From Chitinophagaceae bacterium (GTDB lineage Bacteria; Bacteroidota; Bacteroidia; Chitinophagales; UBA10324): a stretch of 64,000 nt of DNA. The notes under the pieces are model-generated. The model was not told the DNA's origin and did not search any database. It was given only the letters and a program-made list of their open reading frames with translations. A program made the translations under genes and the position numbers. The stretch is from positions 124,001 to 188,000 of the forward strand of contig JADKFU010000004.1 of assembly GCA_016717285.1 (NCBI GenBank). The letters are read 5' to 3'. Position 1 is the first letter of the stretch; the number at the start of each line of letters is the position of its first letter. Of the stretch, positions 36,869 to 48,088 are shown piece by piece.

Positions 36869-38850
36869 ACTATTCACAACTGCACAGCGCCATCGTTTTT
36901 GCTTCGGCATTTTACCTGTGTTCATTTCAAAACGCCTTCTCACAGCGCATGACATCTGATCCATTTCAAAAAATAAAACCTGTTCCCGAACAGTTTCAGC
37001 AATTACCACTCCATGCAGTCAAACCAACCGGCTGGCTGCAATCGCAGCTTCGCGAAAATATGGATGGTTTTACAGGCCACTTGGATGAGTTAGCTCCTGA
37101 TCTGCTGGTGGCAGACGATATCTATGGCGCAGACCGTTTGACAAAACATGTAAAAGGTAAAGATGTAGGAGCTGTTGCTGAAGGTGGCGACTGGCAGGTG
37201 CAGTTTCTCTGGTGGAACAGTGAAACACAAAGTAACTGGTGGGATGGTTATATCAGGACTGCCATACTTTTGAATGATTCCGCTGCACTGGATAAAGCTC
37301 AAAAGCACATTCAAAAAATTATAAGCACTCAGGACGATGATGGTTATTTAGGCATCTACGATCAGGAGTTGCGTTATCATTTCGACAATGAAAACGGAGA
37401 GCTATGGTCGAAAACAACCTTGCTTCGTGGATTACTCGGATGGTATGAATACACCCATGACCAAACAGTTTTAAACGCGATACAACGGGCAGTAGATAAT
37501 GTAATCGTCAATTATCCTAAAGATCAATCCCATCCATTCCACTCTGTAAATCCAAATGCAGGCGGACTTACTCACGGTCTGGCATTTACGGATGTGCTTG
37601 AAAAATTGTATCAGCTTACAGGCAATCAACTGTACCTTGATTATTGTCTTTTTCTATACAAAGATTTTTCCCGTCAGGTTTTAAATGAAGATGCACAGTA
37701 CAAAAAACTCATTGACAGCACGCTTGCACTACAGGGACACGGCGTACATACCTATGAGCACCTGCGTACCGTAGCAGCGGCGTATTATGCGTCCGGAAAT
37801 CCTGATTTAAAAATTGCCCTGGATAATTTCCTGAAAAAAATTGCCGCTTGTATCACGCCTTCCGGTGCACCGCTTGGCGATGAATATATCGGCGGAAGAA
37901 AAGCAGATGCGCTCATCACCGGTTATGAATATTGTTCCCTGCATGAACTTCTTCAGGCCTACACCAGTCTGCTTGCCAAAACTGGTGATGCCACTTATGG
38001 AGACAAAACAGAACAACTTTTTTTCAATGCAGCACAAGGAGCAAGGTATCCTACCGGGAATTCTATTTGCTATTTGAAAACAGACAATACCTATTATCTG
38101 ACGGGTGGAATGAATGGCGATACCACCAATAAAAAGCAAACAAGATACCGTTACTCACCGGTGCATAAAGAAGCAGCAGTTTGTTGTGTACCGAATGCAG
38201 GAAGGATCGGGCCTGCTTACATTCAAAGTATGTGGATGAAGAATGGAAATGACCTGATTGCGACTTTGCTTGGTCCTTGTGAAGTGGCTACACAATTAAA
38301 TGGACAACAGGTTTTCATTCAGGAAATAACCAACTATCCTTTCGATAACACCATTACATTTAAAATCAATACAAAACAAAACATCCCCTTCTCGATCAAA
38401 GTCAGAAAACCTGTTTGGGCTGAAAAAATTTCCTGTTCATCAGCACATCAAATAAAAGATGACTTCATCGTCATCACCAGAGAATGGAAAGATGGTGACA
38501 CTTTCACCATTCGTTTTGACGCAGCAGTGATAACCGAACAGGCATCAAACGGTGAATATTACTTCGCCTATGGCGCACTCGTGCTTGCACATCCAATTGC
38601 TTCTACAGAAAAATTAACAAAGCAATTTCCGGTAGCAGGTCTAAAAGAATTCACCTGCACACCTGATCAGCTTACTATTTATCAGTACACCGACAACAGT
38701 ACTATTCGGCCCACCAAATCAGATATTCTTCCCGCTGAAATAAATTTCAGCGCAACATTATTCAATCCTGCATCAGGAATACAGGAAGAAATAAATTTAA
38801 TACCGATGTCGAAAACCATTTTGAGGCAGGTGACTTTCAAAAAGAAATAA
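36865..38850 (+). CDS. GH127-type beta-L-arabinofuranosidase (DUF1680 family)
   Basis: The 661-residue protein has a signal peptide (ending QNAFSQR) and the DUF1680/GH127 pattern: GGDWQVQFLWWNSETQSNWW, HGVHTYEHLRTVAAAYYASG, ADALITGYEYCSLHELLQAY and the double cysteine EAAVCCVPNAGRIGPAYIQS. In GH127 a Glu and a cysteine cluster hold zinc and one Cys is the nucleophile. Related families (GH146 and others) share these motifs, so the sugar specificity is uncertain. It forms an operon with the two upstream genes. Confidence 0.85.
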   Translation: MNYSQLHSAIVFASAFYLCSFQNAFSQRMTSDPFQKIKPVPEQFQQLPLHAVKPTGWLQSQLRENMDGFTGHLDELAPDLLVADDIYGADRLTKHVKGKDVGAVAEGGDWQVQFLWWNSETQSNWWDGYIRTAILLNDSAALDKAQKHIQKIISTQDDDGYLGIYDQELRYHFDNENGELWSKTTLLRGLLGWYEYTHDQTVLNAIQRAVDNVIVNYPKDQSHPFHSVNPNAGGLTHGLAFTDVLEKLYQLTGNQLYLDYCLFLYKDFSRQVLNEDAQYKKLIDSTLALQGHGVHTYEHLRTVAAAYYASGNPDLKIALDNFLKKIAACITPSGAPLGDEYIGGRKADALITGYEYCSLHELLQAYTSLLAKTGDATYGDKTEQLFFNAAQGARYPTGNSICYLKTDNTYYLTGGMNGDTTNKKQTRYRYSPVHKEAAVCCVPNAGRIGPAYIQSMWMKNGNDLIATLLGPCEVATQLNGQQVFIQEITNYPFDNTITFKINTKQNIPFSIKVRKPVWAEKISCSSAHQIKDDFIVITREWKDGDTFTIRFDAAVITEQASNGEYYFAYGALVLAHPIASTEKLTKQFPVAGLKEFTCTPDQLTIYQYTDNSTIRPTKSDILPAEINFSATLFNPASGIQEEINLIPMSKTILRQVTFKKK

Positions 38851-38895
38851 CAGTTAGTGCATAAAGTAATGATTGCAAATAGCTCTCGGTTACTT

Positions 38896-39027
38896 AGAAG
38901 GTCTGTTTTGAAATCAATTAATTTTTTTACAATGCTCTTTGGTTCGGCTTTGCCAGAAGCGCACCCTGAGCGCAGCCGAAGGGTAAACGATGTAACAATT
39001 ATATTGATTGATTTCAAAACAACTTCT
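38896..39027. repeat. MITE-like element with imperfect terminal inverted repeats
   Basis: The 132-base stretch is bounded by inverted repeats of about 25 bases: AGAAGGTCTGTTTTGAAATC at 38896 and its near reverse complement ending at 39027, with GTTTTGAAATCAAT identical in both. It contains CCTGAGCGCAGCCGAAGGGT at its centre, a common dispersed Bacteroidota sequence. There is no coding potential. It sits between GH127 and GH92. Confidence 0.6.
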
Positions 39028-39135
39028 TACAATGTGATCATCAAACCTGCCGCGTTTCAATTTACAGGTTGTTGATGTTGTTAAAAAATTAAAACAACTG
39101 AGCGTATTGATTTTTTGCTGAAGAAATAAATTGAG

Positions 39136-41289
39136 ATGAAGCAACAAACTATTATCCTGCTCTCCGCTTTTACTTTGCTCAACATGATGGGTTGTAAAGA
39201 AGAATCACCCGCAACAAAAACCGACTACACCCAATACGTAAACACTTTCATCGGTACAGATGGCACTGGCCATACATTTCCAGGTCCCTGTATACCCTTT
39301 GGGATGGTACAACCCGGACCCGATAACGCAGACAGAGGATGGGAATACACAAGCGGCTATCAATACAAAGACTCCATCATCCTTGGTTTTTCGCAGACAA
39401 GAGCCAATGGCACAGGCATTAATGAATTTGGCGATGTGCTGCTGCAACCCATTACGGATGAAAGAAAAGACAGTTTTGGCGAAACCTATCTGAAAGCATC
39501 AGAAAAAGCATCCCCCGGATATTACACTGTTACACTACATAACAAAGTAAAGGTTCAACTAACAGCTACAGAAAGAGTCACCTTCCATCAATACAACTAT
39601 CCGGATCACGAAGCAAAATTATTGGTAGATCTACAGCATGGATTGCATTTTCTTACTGACTCACTGGTATTGGAAAGCGATGTAAAAATTGAAAACGATA
39701 CCACCATTTCAGGTTACTGTCATACAAAGAACTGGGTGGAGCGCAAATATTTTTTTGTGATCAGTTTCAATCAACCATTTACTTATTCAGTACAGTTGGA
39801 AAGGAAGCCGTTGGAAAATGCACCCCGTTATATTTTGAGTTTTTATTTGAAGGACAAACGTCTCAAAACCAAAATTGCATTCTCTACTGTAAGTATAAAC
39901 GGCGCCAAAAGTAATCTGCAAAAAGAATTACCCGATTGGGACTTTGAACAAACAGTTGCCAATGCAAAAAAAAGCTGGAACAATTATTTAAGCAGGATTG
40001 ATATTGAAGGGGAGCAACGTCAGAAAGAAATATTTTACACTTGTATGTACCGTCTATTTATTCAGCCGTCTAATATTGCTGACGTGGATGGCCGGTACAG
40101 AGGTGCTGATGATTCCATCCATACTGCTGAGAATGGCGAATACTATTCAACGCTTTCCTTGTGGGATACTTATCGCGCTGCACATCCATTGTACACCCTC
40201 CTTGTTCCCGAAAGAGTGAATGGCTTTGTGAATACCATGATCGCACACAGCAAGGCAGCAGGCTTTCTTCCCATCTGGACGGTATGGGGACAGGATAATT
40301 ATTGCATGATTGGTAACCATTCCATTCCGGTGATTGCCGATGCTTACCTGAAGGGTTTTTCAGGATTTGATGCAGAAGAAGTTTTGAAGCAGATGATACA
40401 ATCAACAACGGTAAACCACCATAACAGCAATTGGTCTTTGCTCGACAAGTATGGCTATTATCCATTCGACAGTTTAGACAATGAAGCTGTATCAAGAACA
40501 CTCGAACATGGTGTGGATGATTATTGCATTGCCGTGATGGCAGATAAAATGGGCAAGAAAGACATTGCGCAGACCTATTACAAACGTTCCGTGCTTTATA
40601 AAAACCTGTATGATACCACCACACAACAAATGAGAGGAAAAGACAGCAAAGGAAATTGGCGTATTCCATTTGATCCTTTAACAGCAACGTCTCCGTTGAG
40701 TAATCCCGGAGATTATACAGAAGCCAATGCCTGGCAATACTTCTGGACTCCGGCACAGTATGATGTAGAAGGCATTACGCAATTGTTGGGCGGTAAGAAA
40801 AACTTTACAGCGCAACTCGATAGTTTCTTCAGTATTCAAACTCCAAACCCAAATAAATATTTAGGACAGGAAGCCATGATAGGCCAGTATGCCCATGGCA
40901 ATGAACCCAGCCATCACATTGCTTACCTCTATGCTTTTTCTGATAAGCCGGAACGAGGCAGGGAAATTATTTCGCAAATCTGCCATCAATTTTACAGCGA
41001 TACACCCGACGGAATGATTGGCAATGATGACTGCGGGCAAATGAGTGCCTGGTATATTTTTTCAACACTTGGCTTTTATCCGGTAAATCCTGCAAGCGGA
41101 GAATATGTGTTTGGAATGCCCCAGATCACCAAAGCAGTTATTCATCTCAGCAATGGTAAATCGTTCATCATTAAAAATGAAATGAAGGAAACTCGTAATC
41201 TCAGAATTTATTTTGATGAGCAGCCGGTTTCCACTGCTTTCATAAATCATACAACAATAAACAAAGGCGGATCTTTGGAGTTTAAGTGA
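39136..41289 (+). CDS. GH92-family alpha-mannosidase lipoprotein
   Basis: The 717-residue protein starts with a signal sequence ending in a plausible lipobox (LLNMMGC), so it is likely lipid-anchored. GH92 motifs are clear: YVNTFIGTDGTGHTFPGPCI, PFGMVQPGPDN, YKDSIILGFSQTRANGTG, SLWDTYRAAHPLYTL, GQEAMIGQYAHGNEPSHHIA and DGMIGNDDCGQMSAWYIFST. GH92 enzymes remove alpha-linked mannose using calcium. It lies about 285 bases after GH127 and likely shares its regulation, but a MITE-like repeat separates them. Confidence 0.95.
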   Translation: MKQQTIILLSAFTLLNMMGCKEESPATKTDYTQYVNTFIGTDGTGHTFPGPCIPFGMVQPGPDNADRGWEYTSGYQYKDSIILGFSQTRANGTGINEFGDVLLQPITDERKDSFGETYLKASEKASPGYYTVTLHNKVKVQLTATERVTFHQYNYPDHEAKLLVDLQHGLHFLTDSLVLESDVKIENDTTISGYCHTKNWVERKYFFVISFNQPFTYSVQLERKPLENAPRYILSFYLKDKRLKTKIAFSTVSINGAKSNLQKELPDWDFEQTVANAKKSWNNYLSRIDIEGEQRQKEIFYTCMYRLFIQPSNIADVDGRYRGADDSIHTAENGEYYSTLSLWDTYRAAHPLYTLLVPERVNGFVNTMIAHSKAAGFLPIWTVWGQDNYCMIGNHSIPVIADAYLKGFSGFDAEEVLKQMIQSTTVNHHNSNWSLLDKYGYYPFDSLDNEAVSRTLEHGVDDYCIAVMADKMGKKDIAQTYYKRSVLYKNLYDTTTQQMRGKDSKGNWRIPFDPLTATSPLSNPGDYTEANAWQYFWTPAQYDVEGITQLLGGKKNFTAQLDSFFSIQTPNPNKYLGQEAMIGQYAHGNEPSHHIAYLYAFSDKPERGREIISQICHQFYSDTPDGMIGNDDCGQMSAWYIFSTLGFYPVNPASGEYVFGMPQITKAVIHLSNGKSFIIKNEMKETRNLRIYFDEQPVSTAFINHTTINKGGSLEFK

Positions 41290-41483
41290 AATGGCAAGTC
41301 AAAAATTTTCTGCCCTTCAAGCAAACTTTCCCAACCGGAATTTTGGGATGAAGTAACAACGCCACAAACACTACCAATAAGTGCATTCCATCCGGATACA
41401 AAACCCTGGGATTTACAGACTCAAATCTTGCGCCTCCTCCGCAGCAGGCATAAAAAAACCACGCTTTTTAAAAAACAGGAGCA

Positions 41484-42059
41484 CTATTTAATCAATCCCT
41501 GTTTTAAGAGTTGGGTCTTGTCAGCATAAATTATTGCATCCAAAGTGGTCTCCAGTTTAGTTGGATTCATAGAGGCAGTGGTTCCTGACCATAACAATTT
41601 ATTGGGTTGTAAGGAATATGCGTTGGTTTCAACGAGGTAGGTTTTATCTTCGGAGTAATATCCTGGTTCTGAATAACGGTAGCCATACCATCCGCCATAA
41701 CTGGCGCCTTGATTGTAGGAAACACTTTTATCAACGTTTGTAAGTCGCATCAATAGTATACCATCAAAACCATCCTTCAGGAGTTTCGCACTCAATTTCG
41801 CCTCATTAGTGTCGGATGCTTGAAGATAGCTGTAGGATTGCTGACCAACTCCCGGCCTTAATGCGGCAACAATCTTATCCTCTGCTATTCTTTTGGAAGA
41901 TTCATCGGTCATGGAGGCAACCACGAGGACTTTAGTAAATGCTTGAAAAGTTTCAGGTGTTACGGAAGGATCAGTCCACGTTTTTTGTAATTGAGTAGAG
42001 GGAGTACAGGCAATCACGTAAGTTGCCAGGAAAAAGAAGAGAATCGATTTTATTTTCAT
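41484..42059 (-). CDS. DUF4136-like lipoprotein
   Basis: I choose the ATG complementary to 42057-42059, which gives 191 residues with a lipobox (FLATYVIACTPSTQ). The mature region has FQAFTKVLVVASMTDESSKR, DGFDGILLMRLTNVDKSVSY and YSLQPNKLLWSGTTASMNP, a pattern seen in DUF4136 and related outer-membrane lipoproteins of unknown function. A 27-codon upstream extension is possible but would bury the signal peptide. Confidence 0.75.
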   Translation of the reverse strand: MKIKSILFFFLATYVIACTPSTQLQKTWTDPSVTPETFQAFTKVLVVASMTDESSKRIAEDKIVAALRPGVGQQSYSYLQASDTNEAKLSAKLLKDGFDGILLMRLTNVDKSVSYNQGASYGGWYGYRYSEPGYYSEDKTYLVETNAYSLQPNKLLWSGTTASMNPTKLETTLDAIIYADKTQLLKQGLIK

Positions 42060-42431
42060 AGTGCTGATTTTCGTTACAAATATGAGATTAATTTCTTTTA
42101 TGGGGAGCTTAAAAAATAACAATTGACTTACTTTCTCCAAAGGTAAATAAGGTCCGTCAATCGGGATATGTATTAGGTTGCATGGAGCATTGGGAATTAT
42201 TAATCATCAAATGAAAAGGCTGCTCGTTGTCCTTTAATTAAAGCCAGGATCAAAACCAAATGTTGCATACCACTAGGATACTAAAGAGTAATAACTCTGG
42301 ACGAACGAATCAAACTTATTCTTTCCCGAAATGGATATAGGGATGCAGCACCAGCAACGCTGATAAACCCTCGTAACCGCATTCTATGAGAATACTAAGG
42401 ACTAACAACTAACGACTTTTTCACTCCGGGC
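42060..42431. other. Intergenic region with one GACTAAG tract (42391-42420)
   Basis: No gene is visible. The only structure is the tract ACTAAGGACTAACAACTAAC before CGACTTTTT, of the same type as at 8498-8592, just downstream of the rRNA operon terminator. Confidence 0.6.
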
Positions 42432-42466
42432 AAAAAAAAACCCCAACCTTTTTCAAGGTCAGGGTT
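42432..42466 (-). terminator. Terminator of the 23S-5S operon
   Basis: On the minus strand AACCCTGACCTTGAAAAAGG and the following TTGGGGTTTTTTTTTG form a stem of two 5-bp blocks (AACCC/GGGTT and ACCTT/AAGGT) with a long T-run. It begins a few bases after the 5S 3' end. Confidence 0.88.
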
Positions 42467-42471
42467 TAGGA

Positions 42472-42580
<109 letters not shown>

Positions 42581-42620
42581 AAAAATCTTTAGTATGAAGC
42601 AATGAACGCTATCCGAAGCC

Positions 42621-42645
42621 CAACTAAGGACTAAGGACTAATTAC
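42621..42645. repeat. GACTAAG tract inside the 23S-5S spacer
   Basis: CAACTAAGGACTAAGGACTA then ATTAC lies in the 130-base spacer between 5S and 23S. It is the fourth tract of this type in the window, and the only one inside an rRNA transcript. Confidence 0.7.
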
Positions 42646-42710
42646 TTCCGACTTATATCGTGACAATATTGAAAAACGGAAATACAATCAAAGAAAAATT
42701 AAAAAAATAG

Positions 42711-45610
<2,900 letters not shown>

Positions 45611-45685
45611 GTATCTTCAATATCTCGCACTCGATTTTGAGTTATTGTTAATTCATTTTAATTTAATTGTACTTCCGTTTCAATA

Positions 45686-45697
45686 TGTCAAAGAACA
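45686..45697 (-). promoter_or_regulatory. boxA-like antitermination site in the 23S leader
   Basis: The leader carries TGTTCTTTGACA on the minus strand, which matches the E. coli boxA consensus TGCTCTTTAACA at 10 of 12 positions. Such a site normally lies in rRNA leaders and binds NusB/S10. It is about 75 bases before the 23S 5' end. Confidence 0.65.
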
Positions 45698-45857
45698 TTC
45701 TTCAGCTTGCGTCAACACAAATGAGCTTATCTGTTGTTGCGGCTTCACTGAATCAGTAACCGAGCAGCCGTTAAAGGCACCTCCCCATCAATTATTCAGA
45801 GGAGAATCAGTTGTTTTTAAGGAACTTTTAAGGGAGTGCTTTTTCAAAAGCGGGACA

Positions 45858-45887
45858 CAAAGGTAAAGGCATTTTCTGAAGTTACAA
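45858..45887 (-). promoter_or_regulatory. Consensus promoter of the 23S-5S operon
   Basis: On the minus strand TTG (complement of 45885-45887) is followed by exactly 19 bases and TACCTTTG (complement of 45858-45865), a perfect TTG-N19-TAnnTTTG. The predicted start near 45851 gives a leader of about 245 bases that contains the boxA-like site. No 16S or tRNA occurs between this promoter and 23S, nor for several kilobases upstream of it. Confidence 0.8.
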
Positions 45888-46123
45888 CTATGTGCTTAAA
45901 AAAAATATTCTGTTCGTCGTAAGTAGCTGATTTTCAATTATTAAGATTTGAAGAAATCAAAAGCAATTCCGGAGGAATACCTGAAAAGAAGAGTAAGGAT
46001 GCGTCAAGAAGTGTATCGAACAACCATAAATCACCGGGCAACAATGCCAGGCTCGAGTGCTTGCTTCATTCCATTGATAAACGTCATGTCATGTGATTGG
46101 ATTGAAAATCCAAATGCTCAATC

Positions 46124-46149
46124 GGTCGGGATTAAAAAAAATCCCGACC
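46124..46149. repeat. Hairpin in the eroded stretch upstream of the rRNA operon
   Basis: GGTCGGGAT and ATCCCGACC (9-bp arms) flank an A-rich loop TAAAAAAA. It lies within the 45888-46171 gap, where an open frame of 91 codons (45948-46223) has no recognisable content. I see no gene in that stretch. Confidence 0.5.
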
Positions 46150-46171
46150 AGCGCAGTTGTATATCCGGACT

Positions 46172-46338
46172 AACGGGGTGGATGATCACAAGGAGGATAT
46201 TGAGAAGTTTCAAAAGAAGCTAACGATGGTGATGATGCACAGGTGAAAGCATTCGTTGCTAAAACATTACCGGTATTACAAATGCACCTGGACTCTGCGC
46301 AGACTGTGCAGTCAATGCTGAAGAACAAAATGAGATAA
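46172..46338 (+). pseudogene. DUF4142-type protein remnant, frameshifted
   Basis: The last 36 codons read DDAQVKAFVAKTLPVLQMHL then DSAQTVQSMLKNKMR and a stop. This matches the C-terminus of DUF4142 (ferritin-like, periplasmic) proteins. Just upstream, in another frame, is DDHKEDIEKFQKK. One missing base near 46219 separates the two parts. The N-terminal two thirds of the gene are absent. Confidence 0.7.
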
Positions 46339-46380
46339 GAGCCTTTATCAATTATCTTTCAATAAAGCTATTTTGTATAG

Positions 46381-46426
46381 CAGCTAAAACTTAATCTGAC
46401 CTGACTGTGAGATTAAGATTTAGCTG
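46381..46426. repeat. Long hairpin with 16-bp arms
   Basis: CAGCTAAAACTTAATC and GATTAAGATTTAGCTG pair with one mismatch around a 14-base loop. No T-run follows on either strand. The rest of 46339-46641 holds no recognisable gene. Confidence 0.55.
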
Positions 46427-46641
46427 CTTCAGTTTAGAGGATGCTGGATAATAGCTCTGAATACCACCGTGTCTCATTGGCTTGCACCTGTGCCTCATGA
46501 TGAAGACATGGCGGCGGTGCAAAGTGTGATTGCAGGAGCAAAGAGGAAGGAGAAAAGCCAAATTTTAAATATGAAAATTACAACTGGTTTCATTCTATCT
46601 GTATGTTCTCTTAATTTCTTAAGCCTGTTTTTAAAACTATG

Positions 46642-47025
46642 CTAAACACGGTTCCCCTTATCATCATACAATCCAGTTGCCTTAAGAAATGCAACAGAAG
46701 GAGCGTACTGCTTCCTTGAAATATAAGGTCTAACAAGATCCCTATTGATGAAATCCAGGTATGTATAGGCGTTAAATAGTTCTTTCAGTATCAACTTCTC
46801 TACAAGGGGCTTTCTCTTTCCGGTAAAGAATTCACGGCTACCCCTGAAATAGGTGATATTCTCGCCTTCAACCTTTACATTGTTATAGCTTGCCTCATTG
46901 GCGGTAACTACCTTATCAGGAATCAGTTTCATCTTTCCGACAAATTCCCCGTATGAAAGCATCATAGGATAAATATTTTTAATTGTCTTTTCCGTAGCTA
47001 AATGAAGACCCGTTATTGGTACCAA
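46642..47025 (-). CDS. Hypothetical protein
   Basis: The frame gives 127 residues from a TTG at 47025. Upstream codons in the same frame (FLSKKELPGGWYL) continue to a stop at 47068-47070 without an ATG and overlap the end of the HD gene by a few bases. It is mixed alpha/beta, has NVKVEGENITYFRGSREFFT and KQYAPSVAFLKATGLYDDKG, no membrane segment and no catalytic motif. I do not recognise the family. It may form an operon with the HD gene. Start and reality are moderately certain. Confidence 0.5.
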   Translation of the reverse strand: MVPITGLHLATEKTIKNIYPMMLSYGEFVGKMKLIPDKVVTANEASYNNVKVEGENITYFRGSREFFTGKRKPLVEKLILKELFNAYTYLDFINRDLVRPYISRKQYAPSVAFLKATGLYDDKGNRV

Positions 47026-47050
47026 ATACCAACCGCCTGGAAGTTCTTTT

Positions 47051-47479
47051 TTACTTAGAAATATCTTTCAGCAACAACTTGTATATCTGCAAATATTTTC
47101 TCAATCTCTCCACGTCAGTATCACTGATCTTTGGCAGGCGGCGAATATCCATGTTGTCTTCCAGGTCATTGAGCTTTACGCGAATGGCAAGCGTGTTTTT
47201 TCTGACACGTCCGATATAATGTGATTTTGACTCTCCCTTATTTTTAGTTATAGCAGCTACTGCGGCCAGCACCTTTTCGCTAAACCCTTCTTTTCGCAGA
47301 TCATCAATTGACGTGGAAGTATCTTCAACCACATCATGCAATGCAGCTACTATTTTTTCTTCTTCCGTTTTGCAACGTTCCATCACTCGCATCACATGCG
47401 TGATATAGGGTTTGCCGACCTTATCTTTTAGATCTTTGTGTGCGTCTATTGCAATGTTAATTGCCCGTGTTAGGTTCAT
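47051..47479 (-). CDS. HD-domain phosphohydrolase (SpoT/RelA HD-like)
   Basis: I choose ATG 47479, which removes a 12-codon unsupported extension and leaves 142 residues. The metal-binding HD pattern is clear: H in GKPYITHVMRVMERC, HD in IVAALHDVVEDTSTS and D in LNDLEDNMDI. This is the hydrolase half of RelA/SpoT enzymes, but no synthetase domain follows, as in small alarmone hydrolases. It likely hydrolyses a nucleotide such as (p)ppGpp, though other substrates are possible. Confidence 0.82.
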   Translation of the reverse strand: MNLTRAINIAIDAHKDLKDKVGKPYITHVMRVMERCKTEEEKIVAALHDVVEDTSTSIDDLRKEGFSEKVLAAVAAITKNKGESKSHYIGRVRKNTLAIRVKLNDLEDNMDIRRLPKISDTDVERLRKYLQIYKLLLKDISK

Positions 47480-47614
47480 GTTGCAAAATAGTAAATTACA
47501 ATTGCAGTTTTCCAATAATAGAAATTATGAGCTTCCTTAGTTGAAAGTCCGAATATTCACGAGTGCAAGAGATACGGTGTTATCGGATTTAAAATTCGAC
47601 GCTCATTAGGACGG

Positions 47615-47636
47615 GATTACAAATTCCCCCCAACGA
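47615..47636 (+). repeat. 22-base direct repeat, left copy, flanking the island
   Basis: GATTACAAATTCCCCCCAAC then GA matches the copy at 62567-62588 at 19 of 22 positions, in the same orientation. Confidence 0.65.
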
Positions 47637-47665
47637 AAAAGGTGACAGAATAAGTTTTCTTGTAG

Positions 47666-47695
47666 TTGCTACATTTTAAAAAGAATGTAAATTTG
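47666..47695 (+). promoter_or_regulatory. Consensus promoter of the tRNA-like gene
   Basis: TTG (47666-47668), 19 bases, then TAAATTTG (47688-47695): a perfect TTG-N19-TAnnTTTG. The predicted start near 47702 is about 30 bases before the tRNA-like 5' end. A 7-bp hairpin (CGAGATG / CATCTCG, about 47715-47735) lies between them and overlaps the first bases of the tRNA. Confidence 0.75.
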
Positions 47696-47732
47696 TGCTC
47701 AACTGGAATATCATCGAGATGGTGTTTTCATC

Positions 47733-47817
47733 TCGGGGATGGTCGAGTGGCTTAAGACGACAGCCTAAGAAACTGTTGATCAGTAATGGTCCGGGGGTTC
47801 GAATCCCTCTCCCGCCG
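47733..47817 (+). tRNA. Ser-like tRNA gene with abnormal acceptor stem and anticodon AAG
   Basis: The D-arm (GTC/GAC stem with GAGTGGCTTAA loop), a long variable arm, the T-arm GGGGG-TTCGAAT-CCCTC and a G discriminator all resemble class II tRNA-Ser. But the 5' side TCGGGGA and 3' side TCCCGCC pair at only four of seven positions, the C31-A39 pair at the anticodon stem is a mismatch, and the loop CTAAGAA gives anticodon AAG (a leucine codon reader that bacteria seldom use). It may be a degenerate tRNA-Ser, a pseudo-tRNA or an attachment-site relic. The exact ends are inferred. Confidence 0.5.
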
Positions 47818-47824
47818 CAAATTT

Positions 47825-47872
47825 GGGGGACAGACATTAATCTTGATAATTCAATATTGATGTCTGTCCCCC
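47825..47872 (+). terminator. Strong hairpin after the tRNA-like gene
   Basis: Arms of 17 bases (GGGGGACAGACATTAAT / ATTGATGTCTGTCCCCC, one G-T pair) start eight bases after the tRNA-like gene. A weak CTCTTGGCTTTT follows. It may terminate or protect the tRNA transcript. Confidence 0.6.
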
Positions 47873-48088
47873 TCTTGGCTTTTGGATGATGGTTTATATA
47901 ATTTGTAAAGGCCAACTAATTCTATCGAAAGTAACAGCGCAAGTTTACCTCTCTCTTAAAGTTTGAAAGGCTTGCCTAGCGGGGCAGAGGTGCTCAACTT
48001 TGAAAAAGTAATAAATGCTTGACTCGCTGAAGAAAACCATTTGTAAGAATTATAATGCATCTAAAACACGCTAGCCTTTTAGTTGAAA

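Noticed and set aside
40070..40756. 228-codon minus-strand open frame
   Set aside because: It is antisense to the GH92 gene and lacks any recognisable motif.
45948..46223. 91-codon plus-strand open frame
   Set aside because: It starts at TTG, crosses a hairpin and runs out of frame through the DUF4142 remnant; no protein family is visible.
47825..47872. Riboswitch or ncRNA
   Set aside because: The sequence is a simple long hairpin directly after the tRNA-like gene and shows no aptamer-like complexity.
47676..47915. 79-codon minus-strand open frame containing GGRGIRTPGP
   Set aside because: This is the well-known antisense translation of class II tRNA genes, not a protein.
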